The notes under the pieces are model-generated. The model was not told the origin of the DNA and searched no databases. It worked only from the letters and a program-made list of their open reading frames with translations. This document shows, in pieces, positions 23,330 to 36,852 of a stretch of 37,989 nucleotides of DNA. The stretch lies in the NCBI GenBank assembly GCA_000320545.1, contig ADNK01001125.1, forward strand, positions 1 to 37,989, written 5' to 3'. The position numbers and the translations under genes are program-made. This DNA comes from Bigelowiella natans CCMP2755 (Eukaryota; Cercozoa; Chlorarachniophyceae). Position 1 is the stretch's first letter. Each line of letters begins with the position of its first letter.

Positions 23330-26120
23330 AGAGAGGGATGTTTTGCTTCCATCGCTCCTCGCGTCTAGTTATTTGTCGTCATCTTTTCTTTCTCCTTTTT
23401 ATCCCCTCTCCCCCCTCCTCTCCGTAATTCTTTTATCCTCTCACCACAAAGATACGCGGCCTTTCTCGCTCGGCTTCTCACGGCTATCTCGGAGCCGAAA
23501 AGTCACTGCTGGAAGCCTTTGGATAGCGTGAAGGCAGTTCACACCAAGGAGTTCCTTCGTCGTACAAGTCCAGAGGAACTTAGCAATTTGCACCTTCAGG
23601 CGCTGTCATATAAGGAGGCTCTAGCTCTTTCCAAGTCTTCGAAGCAACAATACCTCGAGGTCACGCGCGAGACGTGGGAGGGGAAAAGTGGCTACATCGC
23701 CACACATGTCATACCGATATTCAAGCGGCTCTACCACACTTTTGAGAAGGGAACGACAGCGACTTCTCCGGGGTCAATCAACGGCAACAAACTGAAGCTA
23801 ATCCATGGTATTACCAAGGGCGATAGAAAGCACCTCAATGACGTTATCCTTCCTGAATCTGGTGCAACGATGCTCCACCTCGCGTGCCAAATGGGTTATC
23901 TCGATGTTATAAACGCCCTATGTTTTCGCGGGGCAAACATAGACGCGCGCAACAGCGAGGGGGAGACCCCACTTTTCGTCTCTGTGCAGGCGCTCTGCCA
24001 AGAGTAAGTGGGAGAGGGGATGAAAAGGATAAGGATATCTTTTGTGAGATGGAGGAGGGAATAGATATCGAAAGAATGACTGTAAACTGGGGCAAAAAAT
24101 ATCGTAAAGACTGAAAAGAGCGGGAGTAGCACAAAGCCAACCATATTATGGGGTTCTGACCATAATTGTTATTGTTATTGTTATTTTTATTATTATTGTT
24201 CTCCTCCTCATCATCATTACTATCAGCTACATGCAAAATGACGGCTCAATCAGTGCTAAATTTCCGCGGCATGCCCCTGGCGAAGAGCCTCTCGTCGAAA
24301 TCATCGCTACCCTGGTCGACTTCGGGGCAAAGTCCAGCATACCGGACATCCACTGGGTATCTCCGATTAATTTAGTCCGAAATTTGAAGCAGAGAATGCA
24401 GCAGTCGGAGTCAACAGCGAGCCCGCTGAATCTACAGGTTTTGGAAAGTCTAGAGCTCCTCCTTGAGAACGCCGACGATGACAATGTACCGCACGGAGAC
24501 GGAGAGACGCATCAGACTATTTCCAGGGGAAAATCCAATGACGTAGAACTCGGTGAACAACGCAACCCTCGTCACCATCGTCATGCTAGAATTATCAACG
24601 AGATTAAGAGCGGCGGTGAAAACATCCGCGGCAAGCTCCGTCGCGCTTACGTCATTAACTCGCTCGGGCATGCCGCACCAGAGAATGACGGCGAGCAGCA
24701 AGTGCTACAGCGCGCGAAGATGCTATTCACAATTCAGAAGGGACACAAGGAGCACCGCAAGTCGCTGCGTCGAGCATCTCTCGTCGGCGGAATCGATTTA
24801 AAGAAAGAACATATCCACCCTTCGCTCCAACGATCACGCGTCCTCTACCAACTCAAAAAAGGCGAACCAATCAAGAAACTGCGCCGAACTTCCCGAGTGC
24901 TTCAAGGGGTGGAGGACATGAAATCAGCCACAGCTGTAGGCAAGCGAGGAAAAGGAGAAGGAGTTGGGGGAGGAGAAGGACGAGGAAGCGAGACACTGCA
25001 AAGAGCAAAGCTGTTATATGCAATCAAGCACTCAACGAACGAACGTTCCCGTTCGCCTCTTATCACCAGGGCCGCATCAAGCTTTGACTCGGACAGGGAG
25101 CGAGTGAACGATTCTCTCGAAAGAGCTAAGATGCTCTACGAAATTCAGAGTCGGAAGGATATGACGCACGCACTTCGCCGGGTGCCCACTGCTGAACATG
25201 GTGCCAGCAATATCGACGCTAAGACTCGCCTGCTTCAGGCAATCCGTGCTCGGAAGAGAATACAGCAGCAGCAGGAGGAGGAGGAGGAGAGTAAAGGATT
25301 AGTACCTTATGATGAGGAACCGGTGAGAGCGCATACGCCCGTCGACAAAAATGCTCGCAATAGTCATGGCCGCAGCACTGTCCCATCACTCCCAACGTTA
25401 CCGGCTCTGCCGATATCATCCGCATCACTATCTGTACGATCAGGGAGAAAATTGCCTTTAGTCTCCAGGTCGACGCATGTAAGATAATAAATAAGTTGTA
25501 GTAGTGGGTTACGAGCGTGGTATTTCTCCACGTCCCTTTCCATGCGACGAGCCATATTGCACATATTCTTCAACGTCTAATTTCGTTGTCACCCTCTTAT
25601 CTTAGCACAAGTATTAAATCTTGCAGATTCCGACATAGAATTCTTCCCCATTCATTCCTTACCCCTAGGTTGTCTACTTCCGATGGTCCGCGGACACCAC
25701 GAGAGGGAGGAGGTAGGTCCCATCGCAGCCCACGGTCTGAAAGAGTTTTGGCGCCAGGGAACCGTACTACCTCATCCCCCGTATCATCTCCCCTTCAGCA
25801 CGGGCAGCGGGAGGAGACAAAGGGCTCGGGAGTTATTAAATCGACGATCACTCGTAATGCAAAGACCGCTCGTGTCATCAGTATCAGTACACATCAAGAC
25901 GAGGAGACGCTCCACGTGAGACCTCGTACTGCCCAATCCTCGTTGCACATTTCAAGCAAGCAGTACGTGAAAAGTAACAAGAGGGACCATGGCTCTAGCG
26001 TCCGAAGATACGTCGATCCTCCGGGTAAGTGCCTTCCAAAGTTAATGAGCGTGTTTAGGGATCAAAATACAGAGCAATCCGTTATATGATTTTTATACGA
26101 ACTATGAACTGAAAAGAGAC

Positions 26121-26155
<35 letters not shown>

Positions 26156-26742
26156 ACACATATGCACACAAAGAAAGAGGGGAGTGAGCAGGAGGTAGGG
26201 TTGAGATGTAGTCGTTAGTACCTCATACTTTCTACCTTTAGGTCGCAAACAACTTCAAATGTCGAAACAAGCTCTTTCTGGCGTTATGGTCCCACCGAAG
26301 GAGGTTAGAAGAATGGTAAGCTACAACCACCACACGGACAGGCATCGTGGGAAAAGACGCTTCATGGACCATTTATCCGTTGGCATTCCAAAAGCAGCCA
26401 CGTCGCTGCGCAGAGCCTGTAGTGCGTCTCCTGGGACTTCAGTTCGACGGTTACGCTCAGCTTCAGCGACAAACCATCCTCTCAGAAGGAGCGGTTCACC
26501 GGTAGATCGTTTTGATGCATTTGCCATGACCACATACATTGTTTTCTCATTCATCTCAAGTCGTATTGTTGGTGATACTGCAGAATCCTCATCATCAGCA
26601 TCAGTCACCGCACCACATGGCCATGAAAAAGGGCAGGGAGTCCATTCCGGCATCACTCAATCTGTTCAAGTCAACTGGGAGAACTTTGCCACACAGATCT
26701 TCCGCGGGACAACATTCACCAGGTCATCCAGGGCAAAAGTAG
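21439..26742 (+). CDS. Ankyrin-repeat protein with six tandem WH2-like motifs
   Basis: Twelve phase-consistent exons give about 1,162 residues: 21439-21531, 21648-21723, 21846-21990, 22218-22284, 22449-22538, 22652-22925, 23049-23223, 23452-24003, 24227-25468, 25669-26024, 26242-26501 and 26584-26742. The ATG follows an in-frame stop. An N-terminal helical region is followed by an RS-rich stretch (residues 190-270), then ankyrin-like repeats near 420-535 (TMLHLACQMGYLDVINALCF, GANIDARNSEGETPLF, LVEIIATLVDFGAK). Residues 607-840 hold six degenerate units of form (Q/E)RAkxLYxIkxG..kxLRRAS: WH2-like helices (R..LL..I..G..L+) with LRRA/LRRT where actin-binding WH2 motifs have LKKT/V. The last 250 residues are basic, Ser/Arg-rich and disordered. 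A cytoskeletal scaffold or actin regulator is inferred. The weakest junctions are 21846 and 25468. Confidence 0.78.
24573..25261 (+). repeat. Six diverged in-frame coding repeats (WH2-like array)
   Basis: Units lie at about 24573-24650, 24708-24780, 24824-24892, 24996-25058, 25116-25184 and 25217-25261. Shared core: ARIINEIKSG, RAKMLFTIQKG, RSRVLYQLKKG, RAKLLYAIKH, RAKMLYEIQS, TRLLQAIRAR, usually followed by LRRA, LRRAS, LRRTS or LRRV. DNA identity between units is low, so the similarity is held at protein level. Confidence 0.75.
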
Positions 26743-27913
26743 ATGTTGTGCAATGTCAAACTTCTCACTGAAATCATGAACTGCAAGAGCTTCTTTTGCG
26801 CTGAGAGGTGGCATTCGCGCATGCGCACTCATGACCACGCACTCGCCAACGCTGTCTAGCTGTGGGACATGACACTTGCACGGTCACTGTTGATTGTGTG
26901 GACTAGATGCGTGCGACTTTCACATCCTTCGACTGACGCACCAACAGCTGGCTTGCAAGCTGGGTGCGCTGCGTGCCACCGCAGATGAATTCATCGATCT
27001 ATAGATCGAAGCTAGCGAAGCCATGCATCGCGCACTGCCAGACTGTGGACAGCACTGGAGCACTTCGTCGTGCGCACGTTCAAATGGCCGATGGCCAGCA
27101 CAGACTTGGAGATCTACAAATTGCTGTGTTGTTTCATTTCCGAACCAACAACAGTGCAGCGCGGTGTGTGCACCTTGTCGTCCGCCCAGGCACAGGCTCC
27201 TGCACGTGAAACTTGTAGCTTGGTTGGTCAGTGAGCTGTCGCATCGCATCACATCACCATTCGCAAGAACGCTAGAACGGTCTGCCAAGCATCTGGAGCA
27301 TTCCCCTTCCGATTTGCTGTCACTTCTAGCCACATCATTTCCGCGGTTCGTTGTCAGAAACTCACAGCCTGTGCCGTTCCATCCTCACAGCTTTTCGTTG
27401 TGTCGCCTTTTTCCTCAAAAGCAGGTCCGGCTCGTTGGCTGAGCGTGGATCTGGAAAGAATGAAATGAAGAAGTGATTCCGTGCGTTGGAGCGGTTTGAA
27501 AGGATCATGAATGAACAGATTGATTGATCCCGTTGGAGCGGTTGCAAGGATCATGGGGCTCATCCGCGTCCTCCCCAATCAAGGTTCAACCTACTCAAGT
27601 AGATCGCTACGAGCACATCATCTCAGACATTCTCCGGCTCATTTTAGGGAAATGTACTCGTATGTACTTCGATGAGCAGTTCGTCCGACGCTATTTCACA
27701 GTGAAATTGTGGCCTTGCGACAAGATGATATTTGTGCTCTAAAAAAAACGGAGACAGATTTGTGTAACACCCTCCTCTTCTAACAGACAGTTTGGTAACG
27801 CGAGCGTAGGTAGCTAGGGGCCAAACCGAGATCGGAGGGATGAGAGGGATTGAAGTTCGGTTTTGATGTGAGGTGCCTCATCTTCTTTCCTTTATTTTTC
27901 CAAAATGCGCCAG
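26743..27913. other. Intergenic DNA with decayed repeat, possibly a transposon relic
   Basis: About 26770-27560 has a coding-like texture broken by stops: a plus frame reads LACKLGALRATADEFIDL, then a stop, then IEASEAMHRALPDCGQHW. The minus strand of 26920-27333 is open for 137 codons with a Cys/Ser-rich product. No transposase or reverse transcriptase motif is recognisable, and no terminal repeats are visible. A plus frame at 27524-27742 is also open but has no partner exon. Confidence 0.3.
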
Positions 27914-28744
27914 ATCTACAGAGTCTGAAAGGAGCAGCATGTCTCGCGTGGTCACCGAAGAAACGGATCTATGCAAAATCGGACATGTACACTCACCCAC
28001 TCACTCACTCACTCACTCACACGCTGCTTGCACGTGTATGTCTATCATGTACAAATACAATTTCTACTGTGTGTGCATGTGTGTATGCATGTATGTGAGT
28101 TTACATGAAAATGCAAAGCTTGCATGAACGAGTTTCCCGTGCAGATGGAACCTGGGTGCGCCTGGTGGGAGGCGACTCTGTATATGATCAATTGCGGGTC
28201 GCAGGTAATTTACACCATGACCAATAGAGATTAGATAGGTAGATGTATCGGAAGAGATGGACGCTCCCACTGTAAAGGGCGGTATTTCTTGAAAGTTGTT
28301 GAAATAAATACGCATATTCGCTGAATTTCTTTCTATGTTACATAACACAAAGCTCTTCTTCAATTGTTGCGCCTCCTGCTGTGACCACGATGGACCAGTG
28401 ATACAGGTTGTTTACCCTTCCTAATAAGAAATCCGGTTTTTCTTGGGTGCTGTTCCTACATCATTGCTATCTCCCATACCATCTTTATCTTTGTCCCCTA
28501 CTTTGTTGGCAGATAACGATGGGCCTATGTATTCCGTTCCGCCTTATCTCGGCCTTATTATGTACTAGCATACGAAAAATGACCGTGCACTGAAACCAGC
28601 ATATGTGGAAAATCATGAGTTTTAATCGTACCAAGTTTTCGCACATAATCTCTCATAAAAATCTGTCTCAGTTGGTATGCTAGGCCTCATGTTGGACCTA
28701 CTCTACATGATCTTCGTAATTATGTTGAATCTAAAGTTCACCTA

Positions 28745-28790
<46 letters not shown>

Positions 28791-30600
28791 ACACGCGCGC
28801 ACGTTGTGTGGTGGATACTAGAGATAATGAACATGCCAATTGTTATTCATTACTTTCCTTTTATGAGCAGCGTGCTTCTCCATCCCTAATCCTGGCTTCT
28901 CCTTCTCCGCTCTGTCTTTCTTGGTTATGAATGGCATCGTCATTAGGTCCTTCCCTTCACGTTCTGCTATAACTTGGACGGATGTGGTGATGACACCGAA
29001 GATTACGACTAACGATGATGATGATGTTTGCAGTAAAGCTCATTGCGATGATAATCAACGACGCCGAATGTAAGTGGAGGGGGGGGGTGAACAACATTTA
29101 GCAAGACATATCATTGCCATCTTATAATATAATACATTCACCAGCGGGATGGACATTGGAAGGCTGGGGGATGAAAGCGATTTATAGGAAAGACGCGAAG
29201 AAGCAAGTGCGGAAAAGTCGCACTCGTGACGGGAAAACAGGTTGTAGCCTCTGCTGTAGCGCGACTATCACTACTTCTACTTACTCGAGTTCTATAAATC
29301 CCAACTATGAAAACAACAACAACTATTACTGCACATTACCCACCCCTCAATACAGCTTACTCTTTGTCATAATATCAGAGTACTACTGGGAAACGGTCTC
29401 TACTTGGAATGTTTGGTACATTTAAGACAAGTGATTCGATGTTAACTTTTTCCATTAAATATATTTATACATTACCCATACACATTCGTTATTTATTAAA
29501 AAACGAACAATTTACATACGTAACTACACGGAGAAGGCGCAAGAAATGCGAACGTGTGCAAACAAACGCGCACTTACATAAAATGATTTTGAGCTGATGC
29601 GTCTCCCAATACTAAGATATTGCTCCGCAGAATTGGAGAAGATATTCACAATGGTTTGTTCTCAATATAAGGAATCGCACTGGACCCTGGCAGGGATTCG
29701 GTGGCTACTACAATTTATTCGATATTTCTCTCCTTTTTCCGAAAAATCGGATGATGTTTTCTGAAACCAGCAACGTTCCAGGAAAACCCATCGATGTTTC
29801 ATTAGCAATCACATATTGCATTTCCTTGTCTTTGGCATATAATCGTATGAAAACAATCACATTCTTTCGGCTTACGCTACACTATTTTCACTGGGGTGAT
29901 TTTCAACTACATTGTTAGTACTCGACTACGCACAAGAACACCAATCGTAAATTTAGTTACCTTACGAACATGCGTTATATTGATAATAGTGAACCTCACT
30001 TTAACACCCTATCCTTCTAACCTTGAAAGACTGCTGTACTGGGAGGTGTTGCCACGCCATTTTTTGCATGGCATCATGGCAAGGTTGTTTGTCGTAGCTT
30101 TTCTCTACAGATCAACACGATACGAAAATGAATTAGTTTAGTGGCTGGACGAGGGGACGAAATCGTGAAAACATGAACCCAATTGCGTTGTCACGCGAAA
30201 TCGTGAATATAGTGACGATGAAGCTTTGGGGGGGGGAAAAGAGATTCTCTCGGTTTTAGGCTGATGTACTTACATCTTCTTCCTCTCCTTGACCTCCTCC
30301 GTGTTCTAATTTTTCGCTGCAGGCCAAGTTGTATCTATGGGATGCACCTGCTGTATAGGTTGTGCCTAGTATTAATGGCAGTTAAAATAGTGGCAATTTC
30401 CTTCGATGTGCTACGAGAGAGTTGTCTGTTGCAAATATCCCATGTTCTATAATCTTCTTAGTGACAGCTTCTTGTTCTCCCTCTAAAATACCGAAACCGG
30501 AATATCCCGATTCAAATGTGAACGAAAAGTTCATTTTTATTTATGAATTGTCGTTTATAGCTATGGCTTTTTCTTGCCCCCCCCTTCTCTCTCTCGTCTC

Positions 30601-30635
<35 letters not shown>

Positions 30636-31670
30636 TTCTCCCTATATGTGTGTTTGTGTGTTTCTGGTTGTGCTGTTTCCTCTCCCCGCCCCAATCTCCA
30701 GAGGATGATTCCAGTGATCGGAAGGAGGCTCCATTGGAGAGAGTGGTGAGGGGATTGGGGGGTTATTGAAAGTGATATGAAGAGACAAGTATGTTTATCG
30801 GAAACGCATACGCCCATCATAATATGAGCAAAATATAACACAGCATACATTTTTTATGCATTGAATGTGACAATACACAGGAGGTCAAAGTCGACAGAAA
30901 AACAAGCATTCTAGCAGCTGGAATGAAGCAGAATAATGCCAAGAAGGTATAAGTCGCCGTTTGGCCATAGATGTAATATGCATGCTCATCATGCTGGCGT
31001 GCTATCTGTCAGGTGGCAAATACAACGCCCACGGCGGTAACGTCAAATGACCCACCCCCAGCTTATGATCAAAGCAAAATCCAACAAGAAGGAAAGAGAA
31101 CGGTATTTGTTGGCATGCGTCGGGGCATTGTAGGAATAGTAGTAGGTAGAAGGGGGAGGTTGGTTCAACAACGTTGTCATCCAAATCATAGATCAACAAC
31201 ATCTCGTAGGCTACGACGAACACGAATGCACAACCGCCAGGGAATAGACCGGTGACACAGCAGCCTGAAAACTTGACACACGGAGGTTGGCCAAAAAACC
31301 ACCGCACTCCTAACCATGATGGTTTTCATTCTGTTCTCTATCGTCGTTTTGTTACACACCAAAACTTCGTTTGTACGATACGTGCTTTTGTCCACAAGAT
31401 GTTCACAATTCACTTTTTTGAATGGTGGTGGCACATAGCATGCACCAACCGCAGCGGGGTATAGGGGGTCTAAAACAATCTCGGGAAAGAGATTGTCGTA
31501 GTAGAAGCAGTAGCATTAGATATTGAGGATTCCAAGATCTTATTTGTCAAATCTATTCATACACAAAATCTCTGCTTCATGCTACAGGCCGTCCTGCGTT
31601 CGTGCGTTTGAGTAGCGCCATCGGCATTCCCGTGCGAAGCACATCTTACGCCGACGTCAATCCCGACTAA
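27914..31670 (+). CDS. Hypothetical protein with PPxY motif, 5' end not found
   Basis: Not recognised. Seven phase-consistent exons: 27914-27986, 28119-28204, 29145-29240, 30702-30745, 30881-30946, 31013-31145 and 31588-31670; at least 193 residues. The first exon begins in phase 1, so an upstream exon with the start codon is missing. Order: SLKGAACLAWSPKKRIY, then ADGTWVRLVGGDSVYDQL, GWTLEGWGMKAIYRKDAKKQ, a charged linker, a Lys-rich helix (ILAAGMKQNNAKK), a PPPAYD motif and a short C-terminus ending YADVNPD. PPxY motifs bind WW domains, for example of NEDD4-type ubiquitin ligases. The early part looks like paired beta strands of an unnamed fold. Long introns (941 and 1,461 bases) could hide further exons. 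Confidence 0.6.
28746..28790. repeat. GT microsatellite in a long intron
   Basis: About 22 GT units followed by alternating CGCG in the 941-base intron of the PPxY-motif gene; the tract is a potential Z-DNA former. Confidence 0.85.
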
Positions 31671-33231
31671 CGATGGATCTCGATGGAAAAAATATATCGA
31701 AGATCAAAGTTCTCACGGGCTGGAAGATTGGTAGATGTAGCACCATTCATTTCTTTCAGCTGTCATGATTTGGGATTTGAAACATCTAGAAATCCCTTGC
31801 GAATTTCGATTTTGGCATTTATTCATATGCATTCACAGTAGTGCACAGGTTTCACATGCTTGCATGACAACACTTGGATTCAAAAGTGTGCACCTAGTCG
31901 TGCGATGTGCAGGTGTGCCGCCACATGAGCATTCTAGATGTGTGCGCAAATTTCATGTGCAGATTGCTAGATTGGGGTTTGCTTTGATGCATGTGTAGCG
32001 CGGATGTCTAGCATGTGGCATCCCACGAGTGTAGCAACCCACTGCTTGCAATTGATTGAGCGAAGCAGCAACATGTCTCGATGGATGTGCATGACAGCTT
32101 GCTCAGTAGCCATCGCTAGACAATTGCATCGCTAGATCGACGTGGCTGTTGCACATCTATGCGCAGCACAGGGATGAGAAATTTTGTGTCGTCGTCTGAC
32201 AAGCTGACAAGGTCATGCATGAGCATTCCATCTGAGTTGGCTTTGTTTCAATTGCATTGACTTTCAGCCAATTGCTTTCAGCCAACATGCATGCACGCGC
32301 AAATGTGGTCTGCTAGTCTGTGTAGTGTTGGCAGCTTGTTGATTGTTTTGTTCATCGCCAGCTGTGCTAGCTGCAAGGATGCAAAGATGCGTTGACATGC
32401 TTGGGAAGAAGAAAGGAAAGAAAGAAAGAAATGGTTCCAACAGTGCACCTGAAAGGATCATCTGGACTCAATTGTCTGGACTCCTCCATTTCCTTCCCAA
32501 CCAACACCAAGGGAAAAAATGCGGGTTCGTTTCGCATCCGCCGGCCACGCTAGCACGGCACTTGGACTGATGACCTTGTTGTCGGCAGGACACAGAGACC
32601 CAAAGATTCGAGATTCCTGTTCCACTTGAACACAAGGACCCTTTCTCCTTTTTGAATTGAGATTCAATTGTCACATTCAGCACACTTGCCGTTGAAAATT
32701 GGTAAATGCTTGTCATTTGATGGAGTGGCGACAAACATTTCACACCGAAACCTACACAAAATAGGGCTCCATTTTCTTACAATATTAAAATTACACTTCG
32801 TTGGCGGTTACGCCACAAACCATTCGGGCGAGCAACCAGTTCCATTCATCTCATGCGACAACAACTAACAAGATGAAACGCAAGGCTCTTTGACCTAAAC
32901 ATGTCGCTTCTGCAGGAGAAACCTCAACTGCGACAAGCAATAACAATGCGCGATTGTCTCTGGAATGCCTCTCGTGATCAGCTCTGGGAGGATTACGGCG
33001 CGACTTATGGATAACTGCTATCGGGATTTGCATGCCTAGTACATCGGGAAAACATCTAAGAAAACTTTCCTGAAAGCGGCGATTCCCGTGCTGGTACGGC
33101 GTAATCACAGTTGTCCTGTTCCACACCTTTGGGGGGCCCCGCACTCCATCTTCAAAAAGGAGACAAAGAGAAAAATCAACTTCTAAGAGCGGGATCCAGC
33201 TGGGCAAAACCTGCGAAGGGTACAACGCGCG
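31671..33231. other. Intergenic DNA with decayed repeat
   Basis: From 31840 to about 32450 the DNA is rich in TGCATG words and resembles the stretch at 26770-27560. The minus strand of 32851-33225 is open for 124 codons, while the plus strand of 32870-33230 shows coding-like pieces broken by stops; no domain is recognised in either. I read this as old mobile DNA or a dead gene, without proof. Confidence 0.3.
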
Positions 33232-33730
33232 ATGGAAGTCAAGTCCATTTCCATCGCAACAGCAGCTTTGTTGCTCCTGGCGACCATGGCCCAGGTTCTA
33301 ATATTTGACGGTGTTCATTCTCGAGTCCAAAAGCAACCACTCACAATCATCGTTGCTGTGTGCATCAACAAATTCACTGCTACAGGGAGACAAAGAAGTT
33401 GCCTGTCGCTCTAGAGGCGGATGCAAAAATCAGGTCGTTCGGTTGAGGGGCATGCCTAATACTAGATAGAAGCAAATATTGTGATTACCTGATGAATGAG
33501 TCACTGAATAGCTGTGTGACTGCTTCTCGTATCTTAGGAATCCGCCCAAGATGCTTGCCAAGAAATGGTGTGTTAATTAATTAGTCAATTATGCTGGTTA
33601 TGCTGTAAAATAGTTCCATCTTGCTTTAACAGATAAACTGCACTTCCCACGATTCCTTTGCCGATTTGACTCTGTTGTATTATCGATTTTTTTCATAAGT
33701 TATTTCGTTCTAATCCTGGTGCCTAATTTG

Positions 33731-33809
<79 letters not shown>

Positions 33810-34330
33810 CAGGGAATGAGGCTGTGCTACAGAAACGAGCTCAACACCTCTCAGACCCTAGGTAGGTGGTCATAGTGGAAGGTTAATCCTCCTCCTCCTC
33901 CTCCTCTTCCTGTGTGACTGCTTAATATCTCACCAGAGTTTTATCAAAGATGTCATGCTTACGTACGTATGACCTATGGCCTACCCTATTTCATAAATAA
34001 TGCTAACTATTCGGTGGGTCGGTGCAGACCTTAACGAGTGAGTAACTTCTTTTTGTGATTGGTGGAATGATCGCATTTATAGGATGTGGATATATCGCCG
34101 ACGAATCAGCGAGATGGTGCGTACGTATTGAGAACCACCATGTCTTACGATCATACACGTTTACACAACATATTGCTTTACAAAGATATGATGCTGTGCT
34201 GCACAAGCAACACAATTGCTGTACTCAATATCATTTTCTAACGCATACGTGACATATCATTGCAGGAAATTTCCTCAAGGAGAAAAATCAAGGTTGCACG
34301 AGGCGAAATACGCAGTCACAGAATCAATTT

Positions 34331-34371
<41 letters not shown>

Positions 34372-34575
34372 ATCCTTCTCTAGTCGCAGTGGGCAGGCAC
34401 GTAGTCTGGCTGTGCCTCGCCTCACCCATCTGATGCTTGCTGTACCCTAAATTTCTCAGTAAATGTGAAGGGGAGGAAGCTGTAGCTCACTGTTGTATGC
34501 AGTGTGCTATGAAGGTTAGGAGACGTGTTTCCACTAAAGTGTTAAATGCACACACACACACACACACACACATAC

Positions 34576-34625
<50 letters not shown>

Positions 34626-35755
34626 ATATACTCGAATAGTAAACGCTAAATGATTTCTTCCGAAAATCGCAATTCACAGACCGAAGTGGATCTGTCTTGG
34701 AAGAGTATCATTGGCTATTGGCCTTTGAACGAGCAGAAGTTGATGGGTGACAAAATACACAAGCATTGTTGCCTACATGATGACGATGACTCCGTGAATA
34801 GATATAACTAACTTAACACTACTCTTCAATCAGACCTCGTTGGCCACGGGCACACACATGGAGAGTCGCACGGTGATCGATGAGAAGCAACATACCCACA
34901 TACACAGCCAAAAAGAATAGTCACCATTGTTTTCTTAATTTCGGAACGTTTTCAACTTAAGTAATTGTGTGGTGCTGGTGGTGCGTGTTGCTGCATAGAT
35001 AGCGACGTGCACATACTACATATATGATACAGCAATCTACGCATTTGGGCACGGAACTTTAATTAAGCATCCACGCCACGCAAACATATTCGATGTAATG
35101 GATTATGCTAATGGACATGCACACTTCCTTGCTGCAACAAAAAACTTTAGGAAATGTTTCCATCGACCTTGTTCCTGGAGCTATTGAAGGAAAGGTGAGA
35201 GACGCGGCAAAAGCGAAAATACCAACCAGCAGCAGCACTTGCAGCTTCTCAACAAATCACAATCCCTAGTAGCTTTCACCTCTCTCTTTCATTAATAAAG
35301 GAGCAGCAGCAGCAGCAGCAGCAGATCTATATTATAATATATCACCGTTGTGTCGTATAGGCTCTCCGCGTCTCAGGGTATTCTCCAGAGAAGTCCTACG
35401 TGGAGATCAACCAGCTGCATATTGGCTTTAAAGCCAACTTCTCCGTTGCGATGCGTGTCAAATCGCATAGCTTCACGGGTTATCATGGCGTGCATCAGTT
35501 CCTCCATCGGTATGGCTGTGTGCATGTGTGTGTGTGTGTGTGTGCGTGCTTGTACGTATGCATTTCAGGGGTGTGTAGGTCAAACAGTGTGAGCTATGAT
35601 CATCATCGACGTCGCCATCGTCATCGTTGTCGTCGGTAGGTAGAATCTGATCGAGTAGTGTGTATTTGATTACTTAGTAAAAACTCCATATCTCTTGGGA
35701 CACAAGAGAGCGGCAGCTCCAAAGTTTGCTTCACAATCAACGGGAAAAGGTACAA

Positions 35756-35790
<35 letters not shown>

Positions 35791-36223
35791 TATATTTATA
35801 TTTAATATAAATATTATAGATATTTTTCTTTACGTCGTTTCTTCTTTATCTTCTGCAGCAGCAGCAGCAGTTTTGTATCCTGGTTGACTACACTCCTTAA
35901 TTGAGATCCTTCCTAATGTTATATTTCTCCCCGCCCTCCTCCCCCTCCTCACCCTTCCACCACAACAAACAGCTCCACCACCTCTGCGTGCCACGAAGTG
36001 ATCATGCCTCAAGAATGGCACCATTTCCTCGGAACGTAATAACTGAATGAATGATCAACAACACCGCACATATAATGATGATGATGATGATAGTGGTGGT
36101 GATGGGCGATAATATAACGCACTATAATGCCATTATGATGAGTGAGCGCACCCGAACAATAAACTAGCGACGACTTGAACCAAACACCCACAACACACAA
36201 GCAGGAAAGTAGCAATGCAGGCA

Positions 36224-36266
<43 letters not shown>

Positions 36267-36809
36267 GATGTATACTTCGCCTTACTAATCCTTCGTACGA
36301 CAACAGCTTCTCACACGCGGAGGGGCGCATACGGCTATACGTCGATGGAGAGCTAGAGAAAGAAGTGACGATTACAGATGGCCTTGATGACGAGGCGACG
36401 TATAGTGACACATACACCATTGGTGGAAACGAAGAGGAAGTGTCAGGTAGTCACTGCGCGACTGGATTACGATGATCAGCCTCTTCTGCTCTTCTCCACT
36501 ACTTTTTGAAATGATACAATTTGAACACGTGCTATCCGTTCATGATGCATTGCGTGTATGTTCTCGCAGGATTCGATGGTTGGATCGATGATGTTCTCAT
36601 CTACAACGTTGAGCTTGACGAGATTGAGGTTGAGTGCCTCTTTCTTCTGCCTTCAAACCCATAATAATAATCATAATAATAATAATAATAATATATACTG
36701 TAAAAGTTAAATGCCCTTTCAAAATCACAACATATAATAAATACGCACACTCGCAATCGCGTTCTTCTCCTTCTCCACATATATGGCTCAATGAAGTAAT
36801 ATTGGGAAA

Positions 36810-36852
<43 letters not shown>

